From assembly GCA_022749755.1 (NCBI GenBank), contig CM040446.1:15710367-15774366 (forward strand): a stretch of DNA of 64,000 nt. Reading direction: 5' to 3'. Positions within the stretch are counted from its first letter, which is position 1, and each line of letters starts with the position of its first letter. Below are positions 24,880 through 37,929 of the stretch, piece after piece. Below the pieces are notes generated by a model. That model saw nothing but the letters and a program-made list of their open reading frames with translations. It was not told where the DNA came from and did no database searches. Source of the stretch: Azadirachta indica. Lineage: Eukaryota; Streptophyta; Magnoliopsida; Sapindales; Meliaceae. A program made the position numbers and the translations under genes.

Positions 24880-26276
24880 CTTCAATAGATTAGTTGTCTA
24901 TTTTGTGTATGTCTTTTTACATCTAACTATATTAAAACGACAAACATTTATCAGCGGACAAAAAGGCTGGATTCTTCTATAAAGCAATTGAGAAAATGAT
25001 CTGCCAGAATAGACAAAATTATTGGGTAATATTGTGTTCTCTCTTCTTTTGGTGTAAAGCTTGTGATTGCTCACAACTGTGGTAAAATCTGACACAAAAC
25101 ACGTTTAAATAGAAGTGTTTTTCCACAATTATCCGGTGAAAAGCATCTAGTTCTCTCACCCCGACAAAACTGCTGATCAGTAGTTCTTTGCTTTACATAA
25201 ATATTCTTCCAAATCCAATCAAGTTTAGCATTTAGTTGTTTGCGTTCCCTTGGGGTCCCATTGATCTTTTGAATCTCATCCTTACTTATGGACCCCAATC
25301 CAAAGGAGTTGCCAAAGCAATTAAAGAAAGTTGCTTAAACTCTTAAGTGCTTTTGAACATCATCCATCCACATTTTCACCATCATTCTCTACATCCTTTA
25401 TGCCAAATCTACCAACATAGAACAAAAGTAGTCCATATTCTCCACTGAGAAATAGGTTAAAACCAAGAAAGATTAGAATATCTGACCCCACCCGCGGTTG
25501 ATAATTAAGCATACAAGCAGTACAGGCACCACTAAAACAAACAAAAAGCATTATCCAGTCATTCATTAATCATTTCTTCTTCCTTCCTAATCAGACCAAG
25601 TAGAGAAAGGTCCACACACCACGGCCCCCAAACATATTGACTCGAGATAATAGTAAGATTTCGGTAACGGAAACACCTCATTGTCCCCCACTATCACAAA
25701 CAAAGACGTTATCCAGTTTTTTTCATTAATCATTTTTCTCCACTTGACAATGAGACCGGGATCCGCGGACCCCAGGTCTGATGACTTATGATTATTTCTT
25801 TTCTTCTAATGGTAATGTTATAAGGTCTGGTGAAGAGACACCCCTTGGCATTACTTTTCCATACAGTCACTAAAATTTTGAAATTTTATCACAAGCCTAA
25901 TTGTGTTCAGATCTAGTTACCATCCAGGACAAGAAAGCAAAAATCTAGAGATTATCAAAAAGTTAAATATTCTTGAGTTGAAAGCGTTTGGGTGGTAAAC
26001 AAAGATCCAGCATCATAGTACTACAAATGTTCAAAGTTATACTAGCAGCATTATGCAAGTCACAATATCTCGTTCTACATTCAGATCAGAAGTTTCTTCT
26101 GCTACTTCACCTACATCAAACTCGGTTAATATTTACATCTCATATTTTGCAGACTGAAAACAAACAACTCAAGGATACATAACTACTGAGTACATCAAGG
26201 TCCAACGAGCTTCAGTAATGCATATTCAACAAGCCATGTCTTGAGTTTGGATCAACCAACTGAAGCAAGAGTCAGT
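24880..26276. other. Intergenic region between convergent NT-C2 and KIX genes
   Basis: It probably contains both 3' UTRs. A diverged direct repeat of about 45 bases lies at 25538 and again at 25697 (offset 159), each copy with CAAACAAA followed by TTATCCAGT and CATTAATCATTT. No gene was recognised. Confidence 0.5.
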
Positions 26277-28062
26277 CTACGAACCTGCACTTTTCATTCT
26301 TCCAGCTAACTGGCTACATTGAAGCTTTGGCTGCCAACCAAAATGCTGATCTTCTAAAGGGTAAGTAGAAACTGCCGTTCTCTTTCTTTTATTTGTATCT
26401 ACATTGCCATCACCACTCTGCTGACTTGATCGCATGTCTAACAGGTCACTAACATTGGCATTAGAAAAGAAGAGTATCTGTTTATTCATTTGTGGTGTAA
26501 AATCACTGAACCTGTTGCCCTCTAGATAACTATAACCGACCTCTTTTACCTGTTCTTGCTGATTATGTTCAACACTTGGGCAAGGAACAGAGAGAGGACC
26601 CAGCCGTAGTGACAGATCACAGCCAATGTCATGTTTGCTATGAGGAATATCCCTGATGTATGTTTGAAGGATCTTTGATGAAGAATTCCCACTGAAGGGG
26701 GAGTTACAGTCAACATTCACGTTCACAGGCTCCATATTGCTAGAAGTTAAATTATGAAAATTTTCAAAACCATGTGGGGTTTCTTCAACTTTAAAGCAAG
26801 TTCCATAGTACAATGGGTAAACGGAACATGAAGCAGGATAATTTTCCATAGGAAAGTTACTGGATGGAGGGGCACTCTGAGGTGCAAATGGAAGTTTGCT
26901 GGCAGAACAACTGATGTTTCGAACCACAAGGTTTTGAGTTGCATTCATAGTTTGTTTCATCAAAGGAGAATAATGAGGCATGCCCTGTGACTGAACTGGG
27001 TGATTTCCTTGAGCAACAGTCTCCACATTAATGGGCTCTTGAGTGCTAGAGTTAAGGTAACACCTTTGATTACTATTTCGTTGGCTCCTTGATGTTCTTC
27101 TCGGCATGCAGCCCAAATTGAGAGCAGCTAACAAATAATAAATATCATAAAAGAAGAAGAATTATACATATAGCATTCAGATTTCGAAAGAGTATTATCG
27201 TTAAAATAGCAAAGGCAGAAATCACCGCACATAAACTAAGACGATAGTCACTCTAATCTAACCCGTAGCAGGCAGCCGAACTTAAGCCAACAAAGTTGTT
27301 CTAACTTACAAAATGGAACTTGCGGAAATATGGACGGGTAACTTTAAGAGAGAACTCCTTCAACCACGAGTTGAAAACAAAGGGGAAAAAAATGACAAGG
27401 GTACCTTCAATACAAGGCGGAAGCAGCTCCCCAGTTTCAGTACTCTCATCACGTCGAATGATCGTGTTAATAGCATCATTTGTTCGGTCCAAAAGTGTTT
27501 TCAGGTCCATATATTCAGCCTATGACAGAATTAAAACATAAAATGAGCTGAGGAAATCTACAGAACTAAATCCAAGGACATTTCAAACCTCTGCTTGCTT
27601 GCTGTGAATGCACATGAAATTAAAAAAATTAAATTAAATAAAATTTCGAAACTAAACTACATAAAAATTTCGCCTTTCTGGTTTCTTCCTCCATAATATC
27701 ATCAAATAAACAATGGGTTAGCATCTCAATTGAGATTTAGAGAAGGTAAAGAGAGATAAACCTCAGAGTTGGCTTTGGAGTACATAATTTCTTCCGATTT
27801 CAAGACAACAACAGGGAGCTTCTCTTGCCATTCCTTGTTCTTCTTCGTAGCCGTGCTATGTATCTCATTCACAACTCTAAATTAAAAAGAAAACAAAAAT
27901 TGGTGAACAACCCAGAAAAATATACACATACATACATCTTCCCGCAAAAAAGAATGGTCACCTGAAAATTTCTTGAATGAGAGATCCTCTCATGGGCTGG
28001 TGTCTTTCACTATGCCATGCTCTTCTCACACATTCATAAGGTCTTGGCCCTGGTCTAGGCAT
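26277..28062 (-). CDS. KIX9: KIX8/KIX9-like transcriptional co-repressor adaptor
   Basis: Four exons (27962-28062, 27762-27876, 27405-27519, 26277-27127) give 393 residues from the ATG at 28062. Residues 1 to about 75 form the plant KIX domain: MPRPGPRPYECVRRAWHSER, then RGSLIQEIFRVVNE, then KEWQEKLPVVVLKSEEIMYS. The long last exon is Ser/Asn/Pro-rich and carries an LxLxL EAR motif at 282-286 (CDLSLRLGPL), the usual TOPLESS-binding site. In Arabidopsis, KIX8 and KIX9 bridge PEAPOD (PPD) proteins to TOPLESS and limit meristemoid divisions and leaf size. Older annotations call At4g32295 a histone acetyltransferase, but I see no HAT catalytic domain. A GA microsatellite sits in the 5' flank (28250-28279). 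The choice between KIX8 and KIX9 rests on gene order. Confidence 0.82.
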
Positions 28063-28246
28063 CTTGAAAAGAGAACATCTATTGAGGGAGAGAAAACAGA
28101 GAACTGTGTTCGTTGAAAGAGAAATCAAAAGTTGAAGAAAGAGGAGTGGTGGCTTCTGCTTTTGGTTTTGCTTTTAAGTTGCTTGTGACTTCTCACTGTT
28201 TTAGCAGAGTACACAATACTAACAAAAGGCAAAAAAATACACACTG

Positions 28247-28248
<2 letters not shown>

Positions 28249-28280
<32 letters not shown>
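28249..28280. repeat. GA dinucleotide microsatellite in the 5' flank of the KIX gene
   Basis: About 15 GA units lie some 190 bases upstream of the KIX start codon. GA/CT-rich leader tracts are common in plant core promoters. Confidence 0.8.
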
Positions 28281-28285
<5 letters not shown>

Positions 28286-29000
28286 GAACTTGCTTGTTGC
28301 TTTGCTTTCTTTTTCTTACTTTTCAGTCACAAGCTCAATAATTTCACAGAGTTTAATTGATGAGTTTGGTGTGTCCCCCACTCATCCACATGCCCTCTTC
28401 CCCTAGCCTCAAGAGTCTCTCTCTCCTCTATTTTTTACTTTTATAACATTGTTTTTGGCTGTTTCTTTTTCGATTTTTAGCGCACACACACACACTCTCT
28501 CTCTCTCCTGGCCTCACACGATGTTGTTTGTGGTTATGGGGAGAGAATTGATAATGTTGTCACTGTCGGTGGCATCTAAACAACCCCGACCTCTACTCAA
28601 TTCTCTTACACGATTTTTAGCAGGGCAGGCGGCTGCTAGCTTGGTGAGATTTCAAACAAAAGTGAAGACACAGCCACAGGAACAAAGATGTATACTGTTT
28701 AACGCACCCATTTTTCTTTTTTAAAATCACATATACACACTACCAAAGGAGATTTGTGGGAATTCTTGGTTAAGTTACATATAGTTCTACTCGGATATCT
28801 CCATTCAATTTGAGTGGTCCTTTCTCCTCGAGTTAGGTAGAAATTCTACCCATCTTTGGATTAAAACACTGCAGTCCACATACAATTAATTTCTACTTCT
28901 ATTTCTGCGGCCTAGGCCTTAGCCTCAGGTGATGTTCAAAAATTCAAAACTTTACTGGCTTGGAATAGAAAAAGTTGTTTCGTTTCATCCGATAATAAAT

Positions 29001-29017
29001 AATAGTTGTCTGATACT

Positions 29018-29052
<35 letters not shown>

Positions 29053-29060
29053 GTTGTCTG
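29001..29060 (+). mobile_element. Ultra-short poly(A) retroposition footprint with 12-bp target duplication
   Basis: AATAGTTGTCTG occurs at 29001-29012 and again at 29049-29060. Between the copies are only six other bases and a run of about 30 A. This is the signature of target-primed reverse transcription in which almost nothing but the tail was inserted. Confidence 0.55.
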
Positions 29061-29119
29061 CAACATCACATCATTGTACAATTAAAATTAATTGAGCTCC
29101 TGCGTCTAAGTAATGTACC

Positions 29120-29152
<33 letters not shown>

Positions 29153-30309
29153 GTTCGTGATGTTTGTATTGTAATGCCACTCTCTAGGCTTTAGGGTTGC
29201 ACTGCATTATTGGGAGGTAAACTAAACAACTTCCGTATCGGCTGAGGCCTTTCAAATTTGATTTGCTTATCAGGGTTTTAACCAACTTATAAATGAGGTT
29301 GTTAATAACATGGTTCTTATTATTATACCATTAATATATTTTAAATTATTTTTCAAAATTGATTATTTATAAATATACAAAAGACAAGCATGATAAGAAA
29401 TTATTTTTACTACTACTAATAAATTCTACATTATATTTATTAATTATATTTTTATTAGTGCTAAATTTATAATTTACTAATACTAATAAAAATAATTTTG
29501 TTAATAAATATGCAACTTAATTTAAAATTTATTTCTTTAATACTGAAATTTCAGAAAATAATTAATTTAAAATTAATAATTTAAATTTAATACTTACTTA
29601 TTAACAATAACTTAAAATTAATTTTAAATAAATAATATATTAAACAATAAAAAATCATTTGACTAGTATTAATAAATTGAAATTTAGCACTAATAAAAGT
29701 ATATTTAATAAATCTAATTTGGACTTCATCGTAATAATAAAAATAATTTTTATAATATATTATATCACAATGAGATAACTTGAAATTTGAAGTTGTTGGT
29801 TGAGATTTTTATTATAATTTAAATAAAAGGATGTTTTTACTCCTCCACTCACTGATGGAATTAATGAAAAAGTGGTTGGTTGACATAAATGACATTTTTG
29901 TGGACTGCATTGTAGCTTTCTGATATATGTTATATTACAATGAGATTTTGTCAAAACTGAAGTAGATAGTTGAAAATATCCCTAACTTAATATATCAATC
30001 TTAAATTTTTTAAAATATATATCGATATATCAATTTAGATTTTTAATTTTTATAAAAATAAATAACTTAAAATTTATATTCAAATGTTTACGGTAAAAAA
30101 TAAACATGTTAATCTTATTTACATTTTAGTTATATTCAAACTTCATACAAAACAAACAAATATTAACTTCACCTTTTTCTTTGTTATATAATTTTTAAAT
30201 TTTTTTCTTTTTATAATTTTTAACTTATGAATTATATTTATATAATAACTTTGCCAACAAAATTATCGATTGTCTTTAATAACTGAAGCAAACAAGTAAA
30301 ATTATATTA

Positions 30310-31009
30310 AAGGGTTTGTTTGTTTTTTTTTCTGACTGAAGTCTGAATATAATTATTCAAATATGTAAAAATCATTTGTTTTTAACTTATATTTGAATAT
30401 TTGTTAAAAAAATATTTAAATATAATTAACTGAAAAATTTTGACTTAAATTTGAATGAGCAAATATATGAATAATTTAATATTTTTATTTTTAAAAAATA
30501 TCTCAATTTTATTATTAATTTATTTACTAATAAAATTAAAACTCTAATTAACTATTTTTGATATATTCTTCTCTATTATAGGTCTCATTTACTTATTTTC
30601 TCAATTTTACGTATTTTATACTTTAATTATTACAATAAATTTATATATTTACATAATTATACTATATTATAATATGACTTATTATTTTTATTTAATTTTT
30701 ATTGATCGAAATTATTTTTTAAAAAAAATATATCAAACAAAGAAATAATATACATATTAATGAATTTATTATTTTTTTAATCTATTATTGTGCTAATATA
30801 ATCAAAATTATTATAAATATAAGTATTTATTTAAAAGGATATATATGTTAAAATATTAATTTTTAAATTATTTATTTTGTTAAAATAAATAATTTAATAT
30901 TTATTTTTAGATATTTTAAAATAAAAAATAAATATGTTATTTACATTTAAAATTCAGTCACGTTTAAAATTTAGATTAAAAAAAAAAAAAAAAAAAAACA
31001 CAAACGCTG
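30310..31009. mobile_element. Tourist-like (PIF/Harbinger-type) MITE, 700 bp
   Basis: The left end AAGGGTTTGTTTG and the inverted right end CAGCGTTTGTGT are related terminal inverted repeats. Both abut the trinucleotide TTA (30307-30309 and 31010-31012), the usual target duplication of this superfamily. The interior is AT-rich with no ORF, so the element would be non-autonomous. A three-base duplication alone is weak evidence. Confidence 0.45.
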
Positions 31010-32749
31010 TTAACTATCTTTCTCTCTCTTTTGGACTTTGTGATAATGCGTGCATTCAATTCCTATTCTTATGGGATAAGGATAAAGTAATCCACCTTGC
31101 TTCTATTCGGTTTTTTATATACGAGAATTAGGGGAAAGTAATTAAATTCAAAGATTAAGCAGTAAAATTTCAACAAAATCCTTTTAGTTACCATTCAAAC
31201 TCAGTCAGAGCTATATTTTTTTCTTTTAAAAAAAAAATTATTCATAAAATTCATTTAAAATTCCAATCCAATAAAAACTTTCTTTAAATTTTGCACAGTT
31301 GAACAAAAAATAATTAAAAGTAAAAATTCAAAAAATAGTATTTAAACTATACTATTTATCAAATATGAGAAGTATCGAGTGTTAATTAATTCAAGTCATA
31401 AATATGTTTTACATTTATGAAATGTTTTTATTTAAAAAAAAATAAAATATAGGAATATTGTCATATACCCCTTAACTTTTAGAAAAACAACAAATATTCC
31501 CTAAATTTTAGAATGTGCTATATATCTTGAGTTTTAAGAAAATAGGGAGATGCCCTAAACTTGGCTTCAACTGTTAAAATACTATGACTTTATTTCTTAA
31601 ACTTAATTAAAAATAATAAAATAGAATATATATTTCTTATATTAACAATCTAGTCTCCGTTATTTTTAATATGTTATAGAATAAAATGCTAAAATTAAAA
31701 ATGTTTATTTTATTTGAAACAAAATTTTTATTTATTTAAATTAAAATGCTAATAATAAATTTGGATAAAATTATACACTAACATACTTCTAACCTTCTTT
31801 TTTTTTATTGGTAATAATTTAATATATAATGATCAATAAGAATTTTTAGACAAAACACAAAAAATATTTTATTTAATATACATATATTTAAAAATTATAT
31901 TTTCTTAAAACAATTATCAAACATATAATTAATATAAATAAAAAAGAAAGTGTGAATACATACTTTATTTATTACAAATAAAGATAATGAAAATTCTCTT
32001 TTAAATTTTTTAATCAAAATTAAATTAAACTATTGAATAAGAATATAAAAAGTATATCAAATTATTCATTTTATTAGCACAACATTAAATTTAAGTCATA
32101 TATTATTAATTTATTATTTTTTATTTAAATTTTTTTTCTTTCTAATATTCTATAAATACTTTTTGATAAGACCCATCCCAACCATTCTCAGAAGTTCAAA
32201 ACAAATTCTACTAAATACCTGTACATGTCACCTGTCATTTATCATAAACATCACATAATAAAGCTCATGGATAATGAAAATGGCTTCAGGCTTCCATCAT
32301 TAACATACATTGAAACTCTATGACTCATCATATAAATATATATATATATATATAATCATATACATATATGACTTACTCAAAATGTTTCATGCAACATGCG
32401 TAAAATGGTTTAAACCTTATTTAGAAAACTACACCCTACACAAAATTCAGCGTGATCTAAAGAGAAATAGGAAGAAAAAAGAAAAGAATGCTTTTATGAC
32501 TCAGTGAGTAAATATAATTTTAAAAGAAAATAGATTTTCATACAACACTATATGACATCTTAAAATAATATATAAATTAAATATCGTTTGCATAATAAGA
32601 ATACATATCATCACAAGCAGTTCATATAGCACCCAACTAATACCCGGGGAAATATCATGCTTGACGGAATTTCCATCCCTTAAGCGGGAAAATAATACTT
32701 AATCTAGCAAACTCGTATCATTGTTTGGTAAGCTCTTAATTCACTTTAT

Positions 32750-32787
<38 letters not shown>

Positions 32788-33740
32788 CATGGGTCCCAAA
32801 AACCTTAACTACATAATATTAGAGAACGGGCACATATAGGTGTTTTAAACAAACACAAATAATATTCAAATAGAAAAAGATCACTTCACTCAAAACATCA
32901 TGTATAATTTAAATGTCACTTTCCATGCATCGTAATTAAGTACTTCAATATATCAATCAATCACAGTATATCTAACATTTAAACATATTATAAACATAAT
33001 TTAAAAGTATCTATTCACAACTTAATACCTCAATTTCTGTGAAATTCGGGATCTTTTAGGTTCTTTATTTCCGTGATACTCCTTAAAAACATAAAATTTA
33101 ATAATTTACCATCAAACTAAATCAAAACCTGATACGTATCGCAAATATAGTAATAAAACTACTCTAATTTCATAATTCCACCATCCACTCAGTATCCATA
33201 TATCAATTCAATTTCTTAATACTTTTTCCAATACTATTCCTGTTTAATGTAAATAATTCTTCTTATTTTCTCTTTTTCCTCTCTCAATTTCCTTCTTTTT
33301 CTCTCGGTTTCGTTTTCTTTCTCAACTTCAATTGCTTCTGTTATATTTTCTTGCAATTGCTTTTTTAAAATTCAAAAACATAAAATATATATATATATAT
33401 AAAACCACTGCACCGTTGTGCTATATATATATATTATTTAATTATTAATTTAATTACTTTTCATTCTTTTCTTAGACACTTAATCAGCACAAGCGTCTCA
33501 CTTATAACCCATTTTTTCATGCAAATAAATATTTACATTTTTTTAACTTATTGTTAATATTTCAATTTTGATAAAATAATTTAATGCTTTTTCAAAAGTT
33601 GGGATCTATCATATTATCCAGCAAGTTTATTTCTTATTTGTGGAAAATATTATCCACTACATGTGGGATCTATCATATTAAAGTATTAGTAGATTTTCCT
33701 CTACATATGAGGACAAAACATTATCCAAATTTGATAAAAA

Positions 33741-33880
33741 TATCCGAGCGGTGCCATATGCGATTCCACTAAAACTCTCGAAAGATCCCCAATATGATAT
33801 AGGTGGGTGAAGATATCCGAGTGGTACCATAAGCGACTCCATTGAGAGTTTTGGAAGATTTTCAATATAATATTGATAGT
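33741..33880. repeat. Diverged two-copy tandem repeat, period about 73 bp
   Basis: TATCCGAG, a GGT-CCATA core and a CGA-TCCA segment recur in the same order from 33741 and from 33814. Related TGGGATCTATCATATTA segments occur twice just upstream (33600 and 33664). Confidence 0.5.
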
Positions 33881-34170
33881 TGTATATGTAACATTAAAAA
33901 AAAATTATGATAAACCTAAATTTATAATTAATACATACTAAATTATTACGAAGAGCGTAAGAAAAATGTCAGAAGTATTTTAGTATATAATTTTATTTAA
34001 ATTTATTATTAGTATTTTAATTTAAATAAATAATATTTTTATTTTTAAAATTTTAAAAATAATAAAATGAAAAATTAAGATTTAATATTTTAGTTCCCAA
34101 TATATAAGGCTATTCAGCGAATTAAATTGGATGAATCTGACCAAATCCATATTCACTCTGTCACTTAGTA

Positions 34171-34282
34171 CATTGAAGTTTTGTAAATTTAATTCGATCT
34201 ATCATATGAAAGAATCAAATTTGATTCATTGAAGTTTTGTAAATTTAATTCGATCTATCATATGAAAGAATCAAATTTGATT
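34171..34282. repeat. Exact 56-bp tandem duplication
   Basis: The 56 bases beginning CATTGAAGTTTTGTAAAT at 34171 repeat without change from 34227. Perfect identity suggests a recent duplication. Confidence 0.75.
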
Positions 34283-34582
34283 CGATTTATGAAAAAAATT
34301 TCTAAATTTGATCCAATCCAAATAACTATAACTATTTAATTTTAATATTAATTATATTTTATTAAATAAGATAATCGAGAAAATAGTATATAATTTATTT
34401 AAACTTCCAAACAAATATACCCATTCAAAATAAATAACAAAAAATAAATATATAAATAATTATAATTAGGTTTTCTTAAATAAAAAAATTGCGTTCTTTA
34501 AAATTATATCAAAAATAAAAAAGTGACAAAAATAATTATGATAAGTTTACAAGAATACATGATTAAAAACTTATAACCCTTT

Positions 34583-37150
34583 ATAGGGGTGTTCATAATC
34601 CAATCCATCCAATTCGCTCAATCTAATATGATCTAATATACTTTTTAGTAGATTTGGTAGATCAATAGATCAAATAGAATAAAAAATCTAAAATTTGCTT
34701 ATAATAGATTGGACTGTGCATTTACATTGTCACTTCGCCGTAATTCGATTCAATATGCTAAAATTAATGTAATAGTATTTTAAATAAAAATTATTTATAA
34801 TGGATAAAATTGTAATATGTTTACCATGAATTTAATAGTCTATTAATTTTAATTGAATAATTTTCAAGAAATCCAGAGGACTAATTCTCATTCAATTAAT
34901 TTTCTTCATCTTAAAATTCCTAATTTTCATTGAAACCCTAAATAAAACTTTCAAATGTAATTTCTTTATTAATATTTTAAATTATACTTTAATCTTTTGT
35001 AATAGATTAGTAAATATTGGTGTTAAATTTTTATATATAATTATGTCTAATGACTATGGTTTGATACTTATATGTAATCTTCGTATTATTCAATTTATAC
35101 AATTATATTTGTGTTTATAAATGTTTAGTTTGTACAATTTATTTTCTTTCTTATTATTGATTAATTAATGTTTTTATATTGGTGTTAAATTCTTATATAC
35201 AATTATATCTACTCAGTTGATAATTATATATACAATTATATACAATTATGTTTAATGAGTTTGTTAAATTCGTACATACAATTCTGTTATATTTTTTTTT
35301 AGTCTTTTCAAAAATAATTATAGTAAGTCTATACATTATCAAAACAAACTCATCAGACATTATTATAAAAGAATTTAACACTAATATAAAAAATATTCAA
35401 TTAATCAATAATATGAAATAAAATCAATTGTACAAATTAAAAGTTAATAAGTACAAATATAATTGTATAAATTAAATAATATAAAGACTACATATAATTA
35501 TCAAAACAAATTTATTAGACATAATTGTATGTAAGAATTTAGCACCACTATAAAAAAATTTTCAATTGGTTAATAATATGAAAAGAAAATAAATTGTACA
35601 AATTAAACATTACTAAGTTCAAATATAATTGTATAAATTGAATAATATAAAAATTGTATATAATTATAAAAAAAAAAAATGCATTAAACACAATTGTATA
35701 TAAGAATTTAACACTAATATAAAAATATTCAATTAGTCAATAATATGAAATAAAATCAATTGTACAAATTAAACGTTAATAAGCACGAATATAATTGTAT
35801 AAATTAAATAATACAAAGATTACATATAATTATCAAAACAAACTCGTTAGATACAATTGTATATAAGAATTTAACACCAATATAGAAAAAAAAATCAATT
35901 AATCAATAATATGAAAGAAAATAAACTATACAAAGTAAACATTAATAAACACAAATATAATTGTATAAATTAAATAATATAAAGACTACATATAATCATC
36001 AAAACAAATTCTTTAGACATAATTGTATATATAAGATTTAGCACCACTATAGAAAAATTTTAATTGATCAATAATATGAAAAGAAAATAAATTGAACAAA
36101 TTAAACATTACTAAGTTCAAATATAATTGTATGAATTGAATAATATAAAGATTGTATATAATTATAAAAAAAAAAGTCATTAGACATAATTGGATATAAG
36201 AATTTAACACTAATATAAAAATATTCAATTAGTCAATAATATGAAATAAAATCAATTGTACAAATTAAATGTTAATAAGCACGAATATAATTGTATAAAT
36301 TAAATAATACAAATATTACATACAATTATCAAAATAAACTCATTAGACATAATTGTATATAAGAAATTAACACCAATATAGAAAAAAAACATTCAATTAG
36401 TTAATAATATGAAAGAAAATAAACTGTACAAAGTAAATATTAATAAACACAAATATAATTGTATAAATTAAATAATATAAAGACTACATATAATCATGAA
36501 AACAAACTCACTAGACATAATTGTATATAAGAATTTAACACCATTATAAAAAAAATTCAATTGGTCAATAATATGAAAAGAAAATAAATTGTACAAATTA
36601 AACATTACTAAGTTCAAATATACTTGTACAAATTGAATAATATAAAGATTGTATATAATTATAAAAAAAAACTCATTAGATATAATTGTATCTAAGAATT
36701 TAACACCAATATTTAGTAATGTACTACAAAGGATTAAAACATAATTTAAAATATTAATAAAGAAATTAGATTTGAAATTTTTATTTGGGGTTTCAATAGG
36801 AATTAGGAAGTTTAAGATGAAAAAACTAATTGAATGAAAATTGGTATTACAGATTTAGTGAAAATTATTGAATTAAAATTAATATATTAGTAAATTTATT
36901 GTAAATATTTTATAATTTTATATATTATTAAATTAATTTTTATTTAAAATATTGTTATATTGATTTTAGCATATTAGATTGGATTCTAATTGATTGACAA
37001 TGCGAATACACAATCTAATTAACTATAAATAAATTTTAAAATTTTAAATTCAATCCAATTTACTAATCTGTTAAATGTACTAAAAAGTGGATTGTATCAA
37101 ATCAGATTGAACAGATTGATCGAATCGAATTAAATTTTAAACACTTCTAT
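34583..37150. mobile_element. Foldback-type element with long inverted arms and internal satellite array
   Basis: The left end (ATAGGGGTGTTCA at 34583) and the inverted right end (ATAGAAGTGTTTA ending at 37150) match. Similarity between the inverted arms continues through several hundred bases, including shared segments ACTTTTTAGTA, ATATGCTAAAAT and TTTCTTTATTAATATTTTAA. Inside are ~166-bp tandem units, inverted on the left side (about 34990-35290) and direct on the right (about 35340-36720). No transposase ORF is present, so mobility would depend on another element. I could not identify a clean target duplication. Confidence 0.7.
35340..36720. repeat. ~166-bp tandem repeat array with three-unit higher-order structure
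   Basis: The marker GAATTTAACAC (or a close variant) recurs at about 35371, 35535, 35704, 35867, 36035, 36200, 36363, 36531 and 36696, spaced 163-169 bases. A variant containing CATTACTAAGTTCAAATATA follows the second, fifth and eighth markers only, giving a larger period of about 496 bases. Confidence 0.8.
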
Positions 37151-37562
37151 TAATATATTAGAAACAACGGGATTAAATTGTTAATAATCATAAAAGTATG
37201 TTTTATTTTGTTAATTTGACTAAGTTTAAGAATTAAAATATTACAATATTTTAAAATATATTAACATCTAAATTATAAGTGAGCAATTAGACGGTGGTGG
37301 CAGGAAAAAAGGATCGTTTAGAAACCGAATTGCTATGAATAAAGAAGAAAAAGGAAAATCGGTGGTCGCAAAATGCGTTACGACATGTGACCTGAGAGCC
37401 CCGCTCTTCACATTATAAACCGACTCTAACGTGACACAGTAGTAGCAGGGAAATACCCACTATTTCCGTGCGTGCATGCCACGTGTAAATCTTTGATGTT
37501 ATCCAACGAACCACAACAACGATAAACCAACCCAGCAGTTTCCTAGTCTGACCTTATTCCTA

Positions 37563-37592
37563 CCACATCAGCATCAGCATCAGCATCAGCAT
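37563..37592. repeat. CATCAG/AGCATC hexanucleotide microsatellite in the Core-2 gene promoter
   Basis: About five copies of a six-base unit lie roughly 340 bases upstream of the ATG at 37930. Confidence 0.75.
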
Positions 37593-37929
37593 CGAAGTGT
37601 AAGCTCTTCCACGTCATCTTTCCATCCAACGGCCTTGATTAAATTCCATCACAGAGCCAATGCCATGCCAAACCAAAACTCGCTTATATTTAAGTGTAGT
37701 TTACATTCAAAAAAAAAAAAAAAAATTTCTGTATATATATATAGTTAGTTACATCATCAAACTGAAGAACATTAATTAAATTTATGAAATCCCTAACTCA
37801 AATTTAATTTTTATTATTATTACAAAAATCATGACAGCTTTGCTTCCATAATCAATCAATAATCGTCTTCCTCCACCAAATCCCACTCTGTCTGTCTCTC
37901 TCTAAATCAAGAAAAAAGTTGTCGAAGAT

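Larger units (their letters stand above)
28281..37929. other. Very AT-rich repeat-dominated intergenic region
   Basis: No gene was recognised across about 9.6 kb. The supported contents are listed separately: a poly(A) tract inside a 12-bp duplication (29001-29060), a Tourist-like MITE (30310-31009), a diverged ~73-bp tandem repeat (33741-33880), an exact 56-bp tandem duplication (34171-34282) and a foldback element (34583-37150). The final 600 bases are the promoter of the Core-2 gene, with a CATCAG hexamer array near 37563-37592, a G-box near 37481, and CT-rich leader sequence just before the ATG. Confidence 0.6.

Noticed and set aside
28449..28724. 91-codon plus-strand ORF upstream of the KIX gene
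   Set aside because: Low-complexity hydrophobic start from CT/CA-rich promoter sequence and no homology recognised.
32160..33060. Possible solo LTR beginning near TGATAAGACCCATCCC
   Set aside because: No matching TG/CA ends or target duplication could be fixed by eye.
35193..36720. CRISPR-like array of regular repeats
   Set aside because: Units of ~166 bases are contiguous without unique spacers, and this is plant nuclear DNA; it is a tandem satellite.
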